The translations under genes were made by a program, and so were the position numbers. The notes under the pieces are model-generated. The model had not been told where the DNA came from. It worked only from the letters and a program-made list of their open reading frames with translations, and searched no databases. Positions 10,410 to 20,871 of a DNA stretch of 64,000 nucleotides are shown piece after piece (the stretch's first letter is position 1; each line of letters starts with the position of its first letter). Where the stretch lies: the NCBI GenBank assembly GCA_023375675.1, contig JALQBC010000013.1:124001-188000 (forward strand), written 5' to 3'. The stretch is from Cytospora piceicola (lineage: Eukaryota; Ascomycota; Sordariomycetes; Diaporthales; Cytosporaceae).

Positions 10410-12128
10410 ATGGGCAAAGGCACGGACAAACTTTACATCACCCACTCTGAGTGGTCTTCGTCAGATGCCTACTCAGCTAGTGTTGGTTCCGGAGCCGGGT
10501 CGCGTGCTCAAAGAGCCGGCGCAAGCTTCAGGCGACTGCCCTTCAACTTTTGCGCCGCGAGCCTCCAGCCGTTCAAGAACCCCGTTTGTACGCCAGAAGG
10601 CACCATATTCGACGTCGAGGTGATCGGCGCATGGCTCGAGAAGCACGATACGAATCCCGTTAATGGGCAGCCCCTTTCTGCTAAGGACCTGATCAAACTC
10701 AACTTTGCGCGCAACGCCGACACCGAGACCGATCCCAACGCTGGGCTTTCGGACGGCAAAGGTGACATGATCGATCCAGTCACATTCAAAGTCTTTACTG
10801 ATAACACACATATTGTGGCGATACGGCATGGCACATACGCGAACGTCTTTGCTTGGGAGACCATCGAGCAGATGAATATCAAGCAGAAGAACTGGCACGA
10901 CCTGGTTGACGACCACGAATTTGGCCGGAAGGATATTATCACACTACAAGACCCTCAGAATGCCGAGTCTAGGAATCTGAGCGAATTCCAGTACCTCAAA
11001 GACGGCGGTGATGCTCTGTTGACCCCCGAACAAATAGAAGAGAGGAAGCAGGGCAGCGTGAATGTCGACGCCCTGGGGAGAATAGGAGACAAGGTATTAC
11101 GGGCCAAGGAGGCTGTCGAAAAGGCGAGGCGGGAACGAGAGTCCGGTGGCGATGTCAACAGATCCGCGAAAGCCTTGCAAAGGGCATCGGCGATGAACGC
11201 ACCGAAGAAGCCAGCCATACAGGAGAAGAAGCTTGCTCACAATGCTGCAATCTATACAACCGGCAGGGCAGCGGCAAGTTTCACGAGTACCGGGCTCACA
11301 CCAGAGACGAGCGGAGAAAGAGCTGTATTGACGGACGAAGAATGGATGCTGAAACCCAAGAAGATCAAGAACAAGGGGTATGCCCGTATTGAGACCAACT
11401 TGGGAGACGTCGTTATCGAGTTGCAGACGGAAACCGCCCCCAAAGCTGTCTGGAACTTCGTCAAGTTGGCACAGAAAGGCCACTACAAAAATGTCGTCTT
11501 TCACCGAAACATCAAAAACTTCATGATCCAGGGCGGTGACCCGACAGGTACCGGCAAAGGTGGGCAAAGTATTTGGGGAAAGAACTTCCAAGACGAGTTT
11601 GACGGTCCCTTAACCCACGACGCACGTGGCATCGTCAGTATGGCAAACAAGGGGAAGAACACCAACTCCTCGCAATTCTTCATCACGTATAAGCCAGCCA
11701 AGCATCTCGATCGCAAACACACTATTTTTGGCAAGGTAGTGGACGGACTGGACACTCTTGACAAATTGGAGAGGGTTCCAGTTGATGAGGGAAGTAGGCC
11801 CTTGGAGGAAATAACCATGAAGAATGTCGTTGTGTTCCTCGACCCCTTCGAAGAGTTCCTGAAGGAGAAGGACTCACAGGAAAAAAGAGAAGCACAAAAG
11901 GCTGAGATCCAACGTCAAGGCGGCACTGAAGACGACAAGACTACGTGGACTGGCAAACGTATCAGGGGAGATGGTTCGGTTGAGCAGACGAGCAGCAGCG
12001 TCGGGAAATACCTCAAGTCTGCTCTTGCGACTCAGTCTGAGGTCAGCGAAGAACCAGCCATCGATGATTGGGAGCCTTCAAGGAAGAAGGCGAAGACGGG
12101 TGGCTTTGGGAACTTTGATAATTGGTAA
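10410..12128 (+). CDS. Peptidyl-prolyl isomerase-like 2 (U-box cyclophilin, Cyp8 type)
   Basis: Single exon, 572 residues. The start MGKGTDKLYITHSEW is a family hallmark. Residues about 40-115 form the split U-box (LPFNFCAASLQPFKNPVCTP, later DMIDPVTFKVFTDNTHIVAI), which recruits E2 enzymes in relatives. A charged linker precedes the cyclophilin domain (about 318-480): ARIETNLGDVVIEL, VVFHRNIKNFMIQGGDPTGTGKGG, GIVSMANKGKNTNSSQFFIT, LDRKHTIFGKVV. The catalytic Arg and Phe/Met/Gln set looks intact except that the usual Trp of the cyclosporin site is replaced in HLDRKH, as is normal for this subfamily. The C-terminus ends in a Gly/Phe tail. Human PPIL2 is a spliceosome-associated ubiquitin ligase, so the likely role is nuclear, in pre-mRNA splicing. 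Confidence 0.93.
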   Translation: MGKGTDKLYITHSEWSSSDAYSASVGSGAGSRAQRAGASFRRLPFNFCAASLQPFKNPVCTPEGTIFDVEVIGAWLEKHDTNPVNGQPLSAKDLIKLNFARNADTETDPNAGLSDGKGDMIDPVTFKVFTDNTHIVAIRHGTYANVFAWETIEQMNIKQKNWHDLVDDHEFGRKDIITLQDPQNAESRNLSEFQYLKDGGDALLTPEQIEERKQGSVNVDALGRIGDKVLRAKEAVEKARRERESGGDVNRSAKALQRASAMNAPKKPAIQEKKLAHNAAIYTTGRAAASFTSTGLTPETSGERAVLTDEEWMLKPKKIKNKGYARIETNLGDVVIELQTETAPKAVWNFVKLAQKGHYKNVVFHRNIKNFMIQGGDPTGTGKGGQSIWGKNFQDEFDGPLTHDARGIVSMANKGKNTNSSQFFITYKPAKHLDRKHTIFGKVVDGLDTLDKLERVPVDEGSRPLEEITMKNVVVFLDPFEEFLKEKDSQEKREAQKAEIQRQGGTEDDKTTWTGKRIRGDGSVEQTSSSVGKYLKSALATQSEVSEEPAIDDWEPSRKKAKTGGFGNFDNW

Positions 12129-12597
12129 AATACTTGCAAGGTAAAATACACAATCGAGGCCAAATTCGCAATGCTCGGTGTGTTGACACATCTCAGGTTT
12201 CTATCCCTTCCTCGTCTCACGAGCATATGCCAACTGCGAGTGCCAAACGCTAGAGGCACGGGGAATCGACTAGAGTTTGGAGTGCGTCAACTCTAAGCGC
12301 CCCTTGTGCGACCAGTTTGTTCCAGGGCAGTCTTCCAACTTGTCCTGGTCCTGGCAGTCCCTTAGCGATTTGCTTCTCCGGATATCGAGTGTCCTGTGTA
12401 GCAAGCTCTGCTGGCAGTTTCCCATAGACTGTCTGTCCCCTGCGGAACCATGTCCGTGGGCAGTCCCTTCTTGGTATTCTGACCATCTGACTCTAGTTTC
12501 CGCCGACAGCCTGGCCTTTTTTCCCTCGTAATAGGACCAAAGCGGCAGCATACTGCTTTGTTGTATTCCTTGGCATACAGACTCCAGCCGCTCAACT
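12129..12597. other. Convergent intergenic region
   Basis: 469 bp between the 3' ends of the PPIL2 and Zn2Cys6 genes. Short frames occur but none resembles a protein. Confidence 0.55.
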
Positions 12598-14753
12598 TCA
12601 TGGTGTCGCAAGGCTTGCGCGCTTTCCGGACATCCCGGTAAACTGCCCTTGCGTCGCGATAACGTCTGCAAGATCTCTCACCTGAAGCGCTCCTGTCTCT
12701 GCGTAGATGGCATGCAGCCTCTCAACCACGAATGCTTTCATCGGGGCCGAAGATGCGGTCGACATGCCAACGAGATACAGCGGCCAGACAACACTATTTG
12801 TCACAGAAGACAGAAGCGTGAAGCGCTCAGCCCGCACCTCAGCATCCTTCGCCTGCATAAGATTATTGAGCGACGGGCTTTGACAGCAGTTGTCCTCATC
12901 ATCTGCCCCGGCCGGATCGGTAGTTTCCATCTCAGATCCCAGTTCTGCCGGCCAGTCGCTTTCGGGTATTTGAGGCCAGAAATCATCGGGGCTTGGCGTC
13001 GAAACCAGTGTATCCTCGGTGTCGTCCAGCTTGTTGATCAGATCAAAGTGTTGGGGAACACTGGCGAGGATTGCAAGTGCTATCCGTTCCATCTTGAACT
13101 TTGCCTTCTGATACTCGTATTGGTGCCGCTTTGGGACCAGCCTAACGGGCACGTGCGCGAAGCGCTTGCGAAGCTCCTCAACCATCGTCTCTAAGATGAG
13201 CAGGCGACAAGTCCGGGGACCGTTCCATATCCTCGCGACCCGCAAGTTGGGATACACGTGGTATACATTGTTGAAAAAGCCAGGCCGTGGCCGTTGTGTC
13301 AGGCGACACTTTCGGTACTGCCACGCCTCGGGGAAGATAGATATGGCCGCCTCGAAGTCGTCCTCAGCGTCCGTGAACTGGTCCAGCATCTCGTCCAGGT
13401 CCGTGACGGTGCCCTGCTTGATGTCGTACCTCAGCTGGAGAATCTTGTACATGGCGCTGCCGATTTCATAACCAGAGGACCTGCTCCGGAACATCGAAGC
13501 CACCTGCCTGCGCATCTCGAGCAGGTCCTCAGGCATCGGCAGCTCATTCTGGATGCACGATATCATGGTGTTCTGCGTGAGAATAAAGAACATCCTCATA
13601 CCGGCAGGCGTCTGGAACGAGCTCAAACCCCGCATGCGTGCCAGCGCCGCCGCGCCGTTAATGTGTTTCTCCCAGGCTTCTATGCCCCGTGCCCTCGACC
13701 CGCCGATCATCTCGAAGAGGCCCAGGAGTAGCACCGAGAGCATGGTCGTGTCCTTGACCGCCTCGGCGGGGTCGCGCAGGGCGGCGTTCGTCAGCCGGAG
13801 GGCCTTGCCGTAGCTCTGGCGTGCCGCATTGAGTACCTCGTTGGACCGTTTCATCTCAGCGACACCGACAAGGCCCACGGCAATGATGCCGGCGAGCACT
13901 AGATCGTGCTCCGGGTCCGAGGTGCTGGGCTTCCAAAGGTCGAGGACGAAGTCATATCGGTGGTGGGACAGGTTCTCGCTCTGCAGGCCCTCACGTGTCA
14001 GGGACTTGGGATAAACCTAAGGTGGCCCTTGATTCGAGGGGATACTTACAACACTGATGTAGCGGGCGACAAAGAGGTTCACCCCCCTTTCCTGGTAGCT
14101 GGGGGAGAGGCTATAAGATAGGGGTCCCGAGGCGTCGATCCGCGGCGTCCGTCTGGGCTTCGTTTCGGAGACTTCTTTGCCTTTCTCGTCGAACTTGGTG
14201 TATGAGAACGGCTGTGTCGGTGGCGGCTGAGCCGGAGACCACCCACGTCGTGGGGTTACTATCGATGCCGATGAGGCCACCGGGGCCCATGGAAGCTGCT
14301 CAGGACTGGTACTTGAGTCAGAATCAGTTGGCGACCGTTGCACAATCGTAGGCGTGGAGACGGCTTTTATCCGTGAAGGTGCGGTTTGTTCTATTGAAGG
14401 CTGGCTCTTCTTCTTATTGGCTTTGTTTATCACATGAGAGCTCTCATCCCTGAACATGAGATCAACCAGATTTCTGTAACCTGAGCATTGTTTCAGCCGT
14501 TTCTCGCATTGGCCGCAGCCCGGCTGCCGTTGATCGCACTGCAATAGTGTCAGTCCAATATAGGATTCTCAGGGGAATTCCCGAAGATGCCGGCGAGCAA
14601 TCCAAAACAAGGTGTAACCACTCCAATATCAAGCATGGCTCAATGAAGTTCCGATCTGTTTCAGGAAACAGGAATTGGTCATCAGAGACTTACACGGATC
14701 TTGCGCTCACGACAGTTGACACATCCTTTGGAGGGTTTACCGCAGTACACCAT
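12598..14753 (-). CDS. Zn2Cys6 fungal transcription regulator (Fungal_trans_2 type)
   Basis: Three exons, 14753-14694, 14538-14050 and 13980-12598, encode about 643 residues. Exon 1 starts MVYCGKPSKGCVNCRERKIR and the cluster continues in exon 2 as CDQRQPGCGQCEKRLKQC, giving C-x2-C-x6-C-x6-C-x2-C-x6-C; the intron splits the zinc cluster after its second cysteine. A Ser/Pro-rich linker follows. From about residue 190 the long helical region (YDFVLDLWKPS, GKALRLTNAALRDPAEAVKDTTMLSVLLLGLFEMI) is typical of the PF11951 regulatory domain. The second intron has two possible acceptors; the one at 13981 gives a normal 69-bp intron with branch site ctgac, whereas the alternative would be only 33 bp. 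The target genes cannot be inferred: flanking genes are housekeeping, with no pathway cluster nearby. Confidence 0.88.
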
Positions 14754-15628
14754 CTCGAATAAATACGAACAACGCCCAATTCTTGTCGCAACGAAGATCA
14801 AAATTATCAAGGGGTGTATCTGATCTCACAAAAGGAATGCTTCGCGTGGTGGCTTCCTCGCTAGCAGGGTTTGAGCTTCCGGATGGCCGGCTGCTTGCCA
14901 AACGGCACGGTAGCCTTCGATCTTCCTCGGCAGCTGGGTTAGGGGTACAAAGGGAATACGAGCCCTCCGAGAATTTTCTGCCTTTTGTTTCGGTCATAGT
15001 ATCCTTGCACGCTTGTCTCCAACGCGAACCCCGAGAGGGTGTTGTGCTTCACGATGACGAAAAGGCCTGTATCCCTGCGATCTTGTTGGCTTGGCTGGTA
15101 TTTGCATACAAACCAGTATGCATGTTTCTATCTGCTGAGCCGTCCTTCCTGGTAAGGCAGAACCCGTTCTTACACCTTACCATGTGCCTCGGGAGAAGTC
15201 CAAAGGCTTGGCCCCGACAACCCGAGCAACAAAACCCGGACAACTCACTGTACCCAGCCGCCCAGACGCCCAGCCGGCCTGACGATACTATGAGGGATAG
15301 GCTGCCCGAGCTGCCACGCTCTCGATAGGCTTACTGTCTCGGCGTCACAGAGATCGGGAGATTATTAAGCACGTTAGTGACTAGCGTCCGTGCTTGCATG
15401 CAGTGGCGATGTCCTCCTATCCAAGATGTCCGTCACGGAGGGGACCTCGACGACATGATGGCTTCATCAAGGCAGCTGCATTCTGGGAAGGCAGCCAGTT
15501 CTGGACGCGGGGCCCAGTCAGCTCGTTTTAGGGCATCGCGCTGCAATTGCCGGATTGGTGTCTGGCCATCGTAAACAAAAAGTACCCGAATCACTAGGTA
15601 GATACTGCTGGATCCTATGGCCAGAGGA

Positions 15629-15652
15629 GACGACGACGACGACGACGACGAC
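15629..15652 (+). repeat. (GAC)8 trinucleotide microsatellite
   Basis: Eight perfect GAC units in non-coding sequence. Confidence 0.85.
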
Positions 15653-15906
15653 CCGGGAATTCCAGGTCCTTCCAATGATTGCGTGTAGTAGTCCATTGCG
15701 AGATGGTTCAGTGGCTGATAGATATCAAATACCGTGCCCATCTTCGTACCCTTCAGCCGCATAATTGGGTCCCTTACCCTTCAGTTGATGACCATAGACC
15801 TTTGCAGCATGAGAGAGATGGTCTAGCTGTCAGATCCAGGGTGTGAAGGATGAAACATGTATTCGTCGACCGGGAGGACGGGGGAAGAAAGATATCAGTC
15901 TGATAT

Positions 15907-16082
15907 TTAGGTTACCTAGCACATGCAGAGGGAAGTATTTAGGTACGTACTTTACCCCAGATTTTTCACATGCACATGCAGCCCGCACTTGGAAAGGATC
16001 CCTGATCCCTGTCTATACGTACCTGGGTACTTTAACACTGTCGAACTGGCACACTATACCTAGGTACATAGTACATAGTACC
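15907..16082. repeat. TACCTAGGTA-type palindrome patches
   Basis: Several degenerate copies (GGTTACCTAG, TTTAGGTACGTAC, TATACCTAGGTACATAG) lie within 180 bp, just upstream of the KTI12 start, in the probable promoter or 5' leader. Confidence 0.6.
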
Positions 16083-16201
16083 CCTCCGGAGCTGGAGCCC
16101 CACCAAAGTTTTTACTCCACGACTGATGATGATCGAGACTTGTAAACTGTATACTATCTTGTTCAAACTTCAAGGAGACGTATAGTTACCAAACCGCCGA
16201 C

Positions 16202-17296
16202 ATGCCAGTAAGTGTGCCAAACTACCGATAACGGATGCAGGCCCATGCCATCACACTCTCGCTGTCTTACTGACACAAGCCTTTCGCATAGCTCATTATT
16301 GTCACCGGCCTGCCCACATCAGGCAAATCAACCCGCGCCAACCAGCTCCACGACTACATCGCCGAGAAGATACAGTCACAGCCACAGCTAGCATCCAAGT
16401 ACCGGCTACACCTCGTATCTGACCAGACACAATCTATAAGCCGCACCGTCTACGACCTGTCGCCCGAAAAGGTCCCCGCCCACACCCGCTCCGCCAATGC
16501 CTCGGAGAAGGACGCCCGCGCCTCCCTGTCCAGCGCCGTCAAGCGCGTCCTGTCCGCCCGGGACATTGTCATCCTCGACGGGCTGAACTACATAAAAGGC
16601 TGGCGGTACCAGCTCTACTGCGAGGCCAAGAACATGACCACGCCCAACGTGCTGCTCCAGATCGGGTGTCCCCTGGACCGCGCCAAGGCCGTCAACGAGG
16701 AGCGGCTGCGGCGGCGGGAGGAGAGGCTCGGCGCCGGCGAGGACGTGGCCGGGGACGACGAGGCGCCGGAGGGCGCGTACGAGCCGGGCAACTGGGAGAA
16801 CCTCGTGTTCCGGTACGAGGAGCCGAACCCCATGAGCCGCTGGGACAGCCCGCTGTTCACGCTGATATGGGACGACGAGGAGGCGCAGACGAGGAAGGTG
16901 TTTGATGACATGTGGGAGGCCATCGCCGGCGAGGGGAGGAAGCTGATCAGGCCCAACCAGGCGACGGTGCAGAGGAGCAGGGATGCGGGTGGTGATTACC
17001 TGTATGTGCTCGACAGGGAGACGCAGGATATTGTCAAGAAGATATTGGAGCAGCAGTCTGAGGAGGGCGGTGGTGAGGTAAAGGTGTCGAAGGACGGGGC
17101 AGCGGGAGAAGACATGTTGGTTGTGGAGATGCCGGGCAGGAAGGTCGGGCTACCTCAGCTGCAGAGGTATCGACGGGCTTATATGAATATGAACAGGGGC
17201 GGCATAGGACTGGAGGCTGTTGGGAATATGGTTGTTAGCAGGATGAGAGAGAGCTTCGTCGGATACCTCAATGATGCCTTCGAGAAGGATGAGTAG
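16202..17296 (+). CDS. KTI12: KTI12, Elongator-associated P-loop protein
   Basis: Two exons, 16202-16207 and 16292-17296, encode 336 residues. Exon 1 contains only Met-Pro before a strong gtaagt donor; the 84-bp intron ends after a ctgac branch site and exon 2 opens with LIIVTGLPTSGKST, the P-loop. Other family features are HLVSDQT, RDIVILDGLNYIKGWRYQLYCEAKN, ENLVFRYEEPNPMSRWDSPLFTL and the C-terminal LPQLQRYRRAYMNMNR. Kti12 is an ATPase, related to the tRNA-Sec kinase PSTK, that binds tRNA and supports Elongator in making 5-carbamoylmethyl uridine at the wobble position. The two-codon first exon is the notable feature: starting at any later Met would delete the P-loop. Confidence 0.93.
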
Positions 17297-19161
17297 AGAA
17301 GGTTGGGCCGCTGGCACTTGATTCGGATTAGACCTCCTTTCGACAATGATACCCCTTTGAGCACGACTAAGTGCCTATTTGTTGCGCCCCCCCCCCTCCC
17401 TCTTGGCTTGGGCGATACACCAGAGTTGGAGAAGATGGACACCTTCAAATACCAGTCGTAGAGCTCGGGCACGAGTCAAAGAAGAGGCATACCTGTAACA
17501 CCCGTTCACAGGAGTTTCGAGTGTTACAGCCAAAGGCTGAGATGTTGAATTTCAATTTCCAATTCGCTCAACCTGAAGTACACGAAATACACTAAACACA
17601 AACTTTGTGGGCCACGTTTAGCACAGCCAGCTTTGACGATGGCTAGAGACACTGCCTTGGGTCCTCCCGGCAGCTTAAGCGTGATGGTCAGTCACAAAGC
17701 TGTTTACTTGTTCCCCGGAGCCCTGTTGGCGCCACCTGGGTTTCCGTGGTTCCATCCAGGGTTCTGTAGCATTTATTCTTTCCGATTATTGATGTAAGGG
17801 CAAAGACGTCTTTCAAATACTGACCTGATTCTCCTTGTTCTTACAAGGGTTCTCCGGGGTCATAGATTCCTTATCAGGCATCGTGGATCAAGCTTGAGTC
17901 TGAGAGGGCAGCCCTCGAGAATTGTCAATTGGATACGTTGATCTTATCTTCGAAGTTGCAGTATTCGTTGACGAATGAGTATACTGAGTGAATGACATCT
18001 GACTGGCTGGGCTATATTCACTTGGCCAGAAAACTATGTTTCTTGAAGAAGGGAAGTCCATATTGTGCCTGTCAGCCTCAAAGGGACAACATCTGTGATG
18101 ATATCTTGATTACTTGATCTTTCAACAAACTTTCAAGGTACACTGGGCAATAACATTAGTAGAGTCTGCACCCCCCGCCCTCCATGAGAACAAGGTTGTA
18201 TTTGGGCGACTGTATTCCATAACAGCAGGCCGGAAACATCAACAAGAGAAGATTAGCAAAAAATACGCCAGCTATCAATCTAGCGATCACTTGGTCGGAA
18301 CAACACATGGAAACAGGAGGGTCTAAATTAATAAGAAGTCAACGATACTCCATGAGGAAGTATGCTCTTTGTAACTTGCTGTCAGAAGATCTCCTGAGGG
18401 AGGGAATAGGAAAAGGGATCCATGATCAAGCCATTAAGGAGGTTGGCGTCTTGTTCCTTTGCCAACCAGCCGAGTTTTCCTCCCATACCATCTACATGTA
18501 CGCCTTGGAGTGCATATCTATCGGGAAAAATTCGAGCCTAGTCCAATCAGCATGGCTGCCACAGTGAGATCGATCCTGTCAAGTCTGGCGAAGGCCAGGC
18601 GACGATGAGGGAAGCTTGTTTGAGAGCCTGTCCAAGTGACTTCTAGCCACAATCCAACATGAATGAGCGCTCGATTTCACCTTCCTGGTCCTACTTTCGC
18701 TATGTAATTCCGAGCATCGAGGCCTCCTTGCCGGAAGAGTAAAGCGAGGACTAGGTTTCTGCGCGGTAAGCATACAATCTATCTAGGCAGGTATCGACAA
18801 GGAGTTGCAAGACGCCCCCTAAAAAGGGTTGTCGGGCTCCAGTCGCCCATTCCGTTTTGTTGAGAACTGCTGAAGAGCAGTCAGTAATTTCCATTCAGTC
18901 AGGCCATGCGGAAGGAGCGGTGTTGGGACACAAGTGACATCTCATCCACTTCCATCACCTAATACCAACGCCTCATACATTCCCTTCGTTCTCCAGTATC
19001 AACACGTCTACTCAGTTTCCATATCATCGTGTTTCATGCTCTCATAGTCATACGGCTATCAAACTTTGCATCAACCATCCATTGTGTATCCAGGGCATAT
19101 CATACCTCGGGTATAAGCCATTTCTAAGCTATCAACCTCGATACTCAGGTCAACAGCTGAG
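17297..19161. other. 1.9-kb stretch without recognisable genes
   Basis: Only short frames (under about 100 codons) are present on both strands and none shows a motif. A run of about 13 C/T-rich bases with a C homopolymer lies near 17388-17402. I cannot exclude a non-coding RNA. Confidence 0.45.
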
Positions 19162-19613
19162 ATGTCCTCAACGCCCACCCTTCCAATAGCAAGGGCCAGC
19201 TGTTCTGCCTGTCCTGGGGGCGAGAATGTGTCACCCAGATCTAATATGAGCAAGTCACCATCCCATAGCTCGATGGCTTTTTCGTCGTACGGCCGATCTA
19301 TGGGTACAGTTCGCTCCGTCATGGATACAACAAAGGGCCGGTATGATCTGGAGACGACTACCAATACTATCCCCCATGTGAATAGTACTACATCAAGCCC
19401 TGGGTCTGGCACCAAGCAAAAGTGGTTTGCTTCGCTACGCTCCCGAGCATCACAGATACCAATGCCTACCAGTTCGACGACAACACCCATTAGAAACATT
19501 ACCAACAGCACCACGCCAACTAGTACAATCTCGCGTCTCTTTAGAACTCCCCCACATGGCAAGAAGGAGGATCTTAATCCGACTTTCAAGGGTGATGTGT
19601 CCCCCACCATCAT
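19071..19613 (-). other. Antisense open frame with two membrane-like segments
   Basis: A 180-codon frame runs antisense to the 5' part of the orphan gene at 19162. It contains two long hydrophobic stretches (EIVLVGVVLLVMFLMGVVVE and DVVLFTWGIVLVVV) and a more ordinary acidic tail. The hydrophobic stretches are exactly opposite Thr/Ser-rich codons of the plus strand, so one of the two is probably a shadow. I cannot decide which, and list it only because its composition is not obviously spurious. Confidence 0.25.
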
Positions 19614-20193
19614 GACAAGGCTTGAGCATCAGGATCATCACCATGGTCAAGAAACCTTGCGGGCTCCTCTACCCAAGCTCGTACTTCCATCTTTCGATCC
19701 TCTGTCGGATGTGGGAACGAAATACGACAAAGAACTCACTGAGAAGGACCTGCCGACCTCTGTTACATGTGAGAGCCGCTCTCCAGGGCTGAAGGTTGCC
19801 ACATACAGTGTGAAATGTGATGTGTACTATCCACCAACCCCGTGGGAGCCGGCCCGTACCGACCACTTCGAGAATGCCACCGCAGCCCTTTCGAGCTACT
19901 GTCTCGGCACTCTACCCAGTGAGGATCGCATGTACAGCAACATAATCCTCTGGACCAGCTACACTCCCCGGGCGGACCCTTCCAGAAGGCAACAGCGCTT
20001 TACGGTCTTACCCTCATATCTGAAGCCCGACCGCAATGCTCTGGGCAGGGACGACAAATATGACTGGGCCATCATCGTTTTCAGAGAAGGCCCTGTACGG
20101 AGCAGGATCCCTGATGTTTATGGAGGACAACTCGGGAGTTTGCAGGGCGCCCTGGCTCGGATCAGAACAATGGGCTACTACGTCGACGTGTAG
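19162..20193 (+). CDS. Orphan protein, frame interrupted by a TAG
   Basis: A 343-codon frame from ATG 19162, with an in-frame stop upstream at 19114. The first 170 residues are Ser/Thr/Pro-rich and look disordered; the second part has balanced composition (VKCDVYYPPTPWEP, RMYSNIILWTSYTPRADP, KYDWAIIVFREGPV). It ends at TAG 20191-20193, but the same frame then stays open for another 140 codons to 20613 with equally protein-like sequence (DRFDNLRWTIILDDARMRGN, then an acidic C-terminus). No intron signals would skip the TAG. The simplest reading is a nonsense-broken gene (a former CAG or TGG codon) or a sequence error; readthrough is possible. I recognise no family, and a start within the frame, for example at 19612, is possible. 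Confidence 0.45.
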   Translation: MSSTPTLPIARASCSACPGGENVSPRSNMSKSPSHSSMAFSSYGRSMGTVRSVMDTTKGRYDLETTTNTIPHVNSTTSSPGSGTKQKWFASLRSRASQIPMPTSSTTTPIRNITNSTTPTSTISRLFRTPPHGKKEDLNPTFKGDVSPTIMTRLEHQDHHHGQETLRAPLPKLVLPSFDPLSDVGTKYDKELTEKDLPTSVTCESRSPGLKVATYSVKCDVYYPPTPWEPARTDHFENATAALSSYCLGTLPSEDRMYSNIILWTSYTPRADPSRRQQRFTVLPSYLKPDRNALGRDDKYDWAIIVFREGPVRSRIPDVYGGQLGSLQGALARIRTMGYYVDV

Positions 20194-20613
20194 GACAGAT
20201 TCGACAACTTGCGATGGACAATCATCTTGGATGATGCCAGAATGAGAGGGAATGAGTGGCTGTGCGTTGACCAACCGCGTCGTGAAAAGTATGAAGCCAT
20301 GCTTGATTATGGCATTACCGGGTTCTCCACTGGTGATACTGGTATTGTGGACGAGGCGATGGAGAGGCTGCGAGTGAAGCAATCGAAGTCAGAGGACTCA
20401 GAGACGACTTATATTGGACAAGTCGGCCAAGCCGAGCCCAAGGCCCAGATCGACAACAGCCCCGGATCCGACTGCGAGTCTGAGCTCAACGGATTCCTCG
20501 AGCACCAGGAGGAGACTATTGCACCGGTTGCTTCGGCCGACCAGTTCGATTTCAGCGGACTTTCGGATGACCTGGATATGGCATCCAGACTGGGTGGGGA
20601 AACACTTCAGTGA
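20194..20613 (+). pseudogene. Possible C-terminal continuation of the orphan frame beyond the TAG
   Basis: This stretch is in the same frame as the preceding 343-codon frame and has coding-like composition (RRREKYEAM-like charged helices, an acidic tail ending GGETLQ). On its own it has no suitable start, since the first ATG after the stop is only at 20215. It fits the distal part of one original gene. Confidence 0.4.
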
Positions 20614-20871
20614 AAACGCCAAGGCGAGTAAAGCACGTTATCATTAAACACCACGAGAAGGAAAAGGAGGCGCCCACTGAAATAGGACCGTTTCCATGAC
20701 AGAATTGTATTACCCATTTCGCATGGGCCTGCAGCTATGTGCACACCCTATGCTGACCCTTGAGGTCATCAAAGGAAGTTCGCGAAGGCCAAAGCAACGG
20801 CGAGAGGAGTTGAGCATGAACATGTTTGTATACACTCATTAGTGCCTTGTGGAATTATTACATACAGTCGT

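Larger units (their letters stand above)
14754..16201. other. Intergenic region with GAC microsatellite and palindromes
   Basis: About 1.45 kb between the divergent Zn2Cys6 and KTI12 genes. A 181-codon open frame at 14783-15328 (+) has no recognisable motif and unlikely composition, so I do not call it. The stretch carries a (GAC)8 run and TACCTAGGTA-like patches, and presumably both promoters. Confidence 0.5.

Noticed and set aside
13981..14049. 33-bp intron version in the Zn2Cys6 gene (acceptor at 14017)
   Set aside because: Too short for a fungal intron and it lacks a branch site; the 69-bp version has a proper ctgac branch site and keeps the frame.
14783..15328. 181-codon plus-strand frame between the Zn2Cys6 and KTI12 genes
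   Set aside because: No recognisable motif, irregular composition, and it lies in the probable promoter region of the Zn2Cys6 gene.
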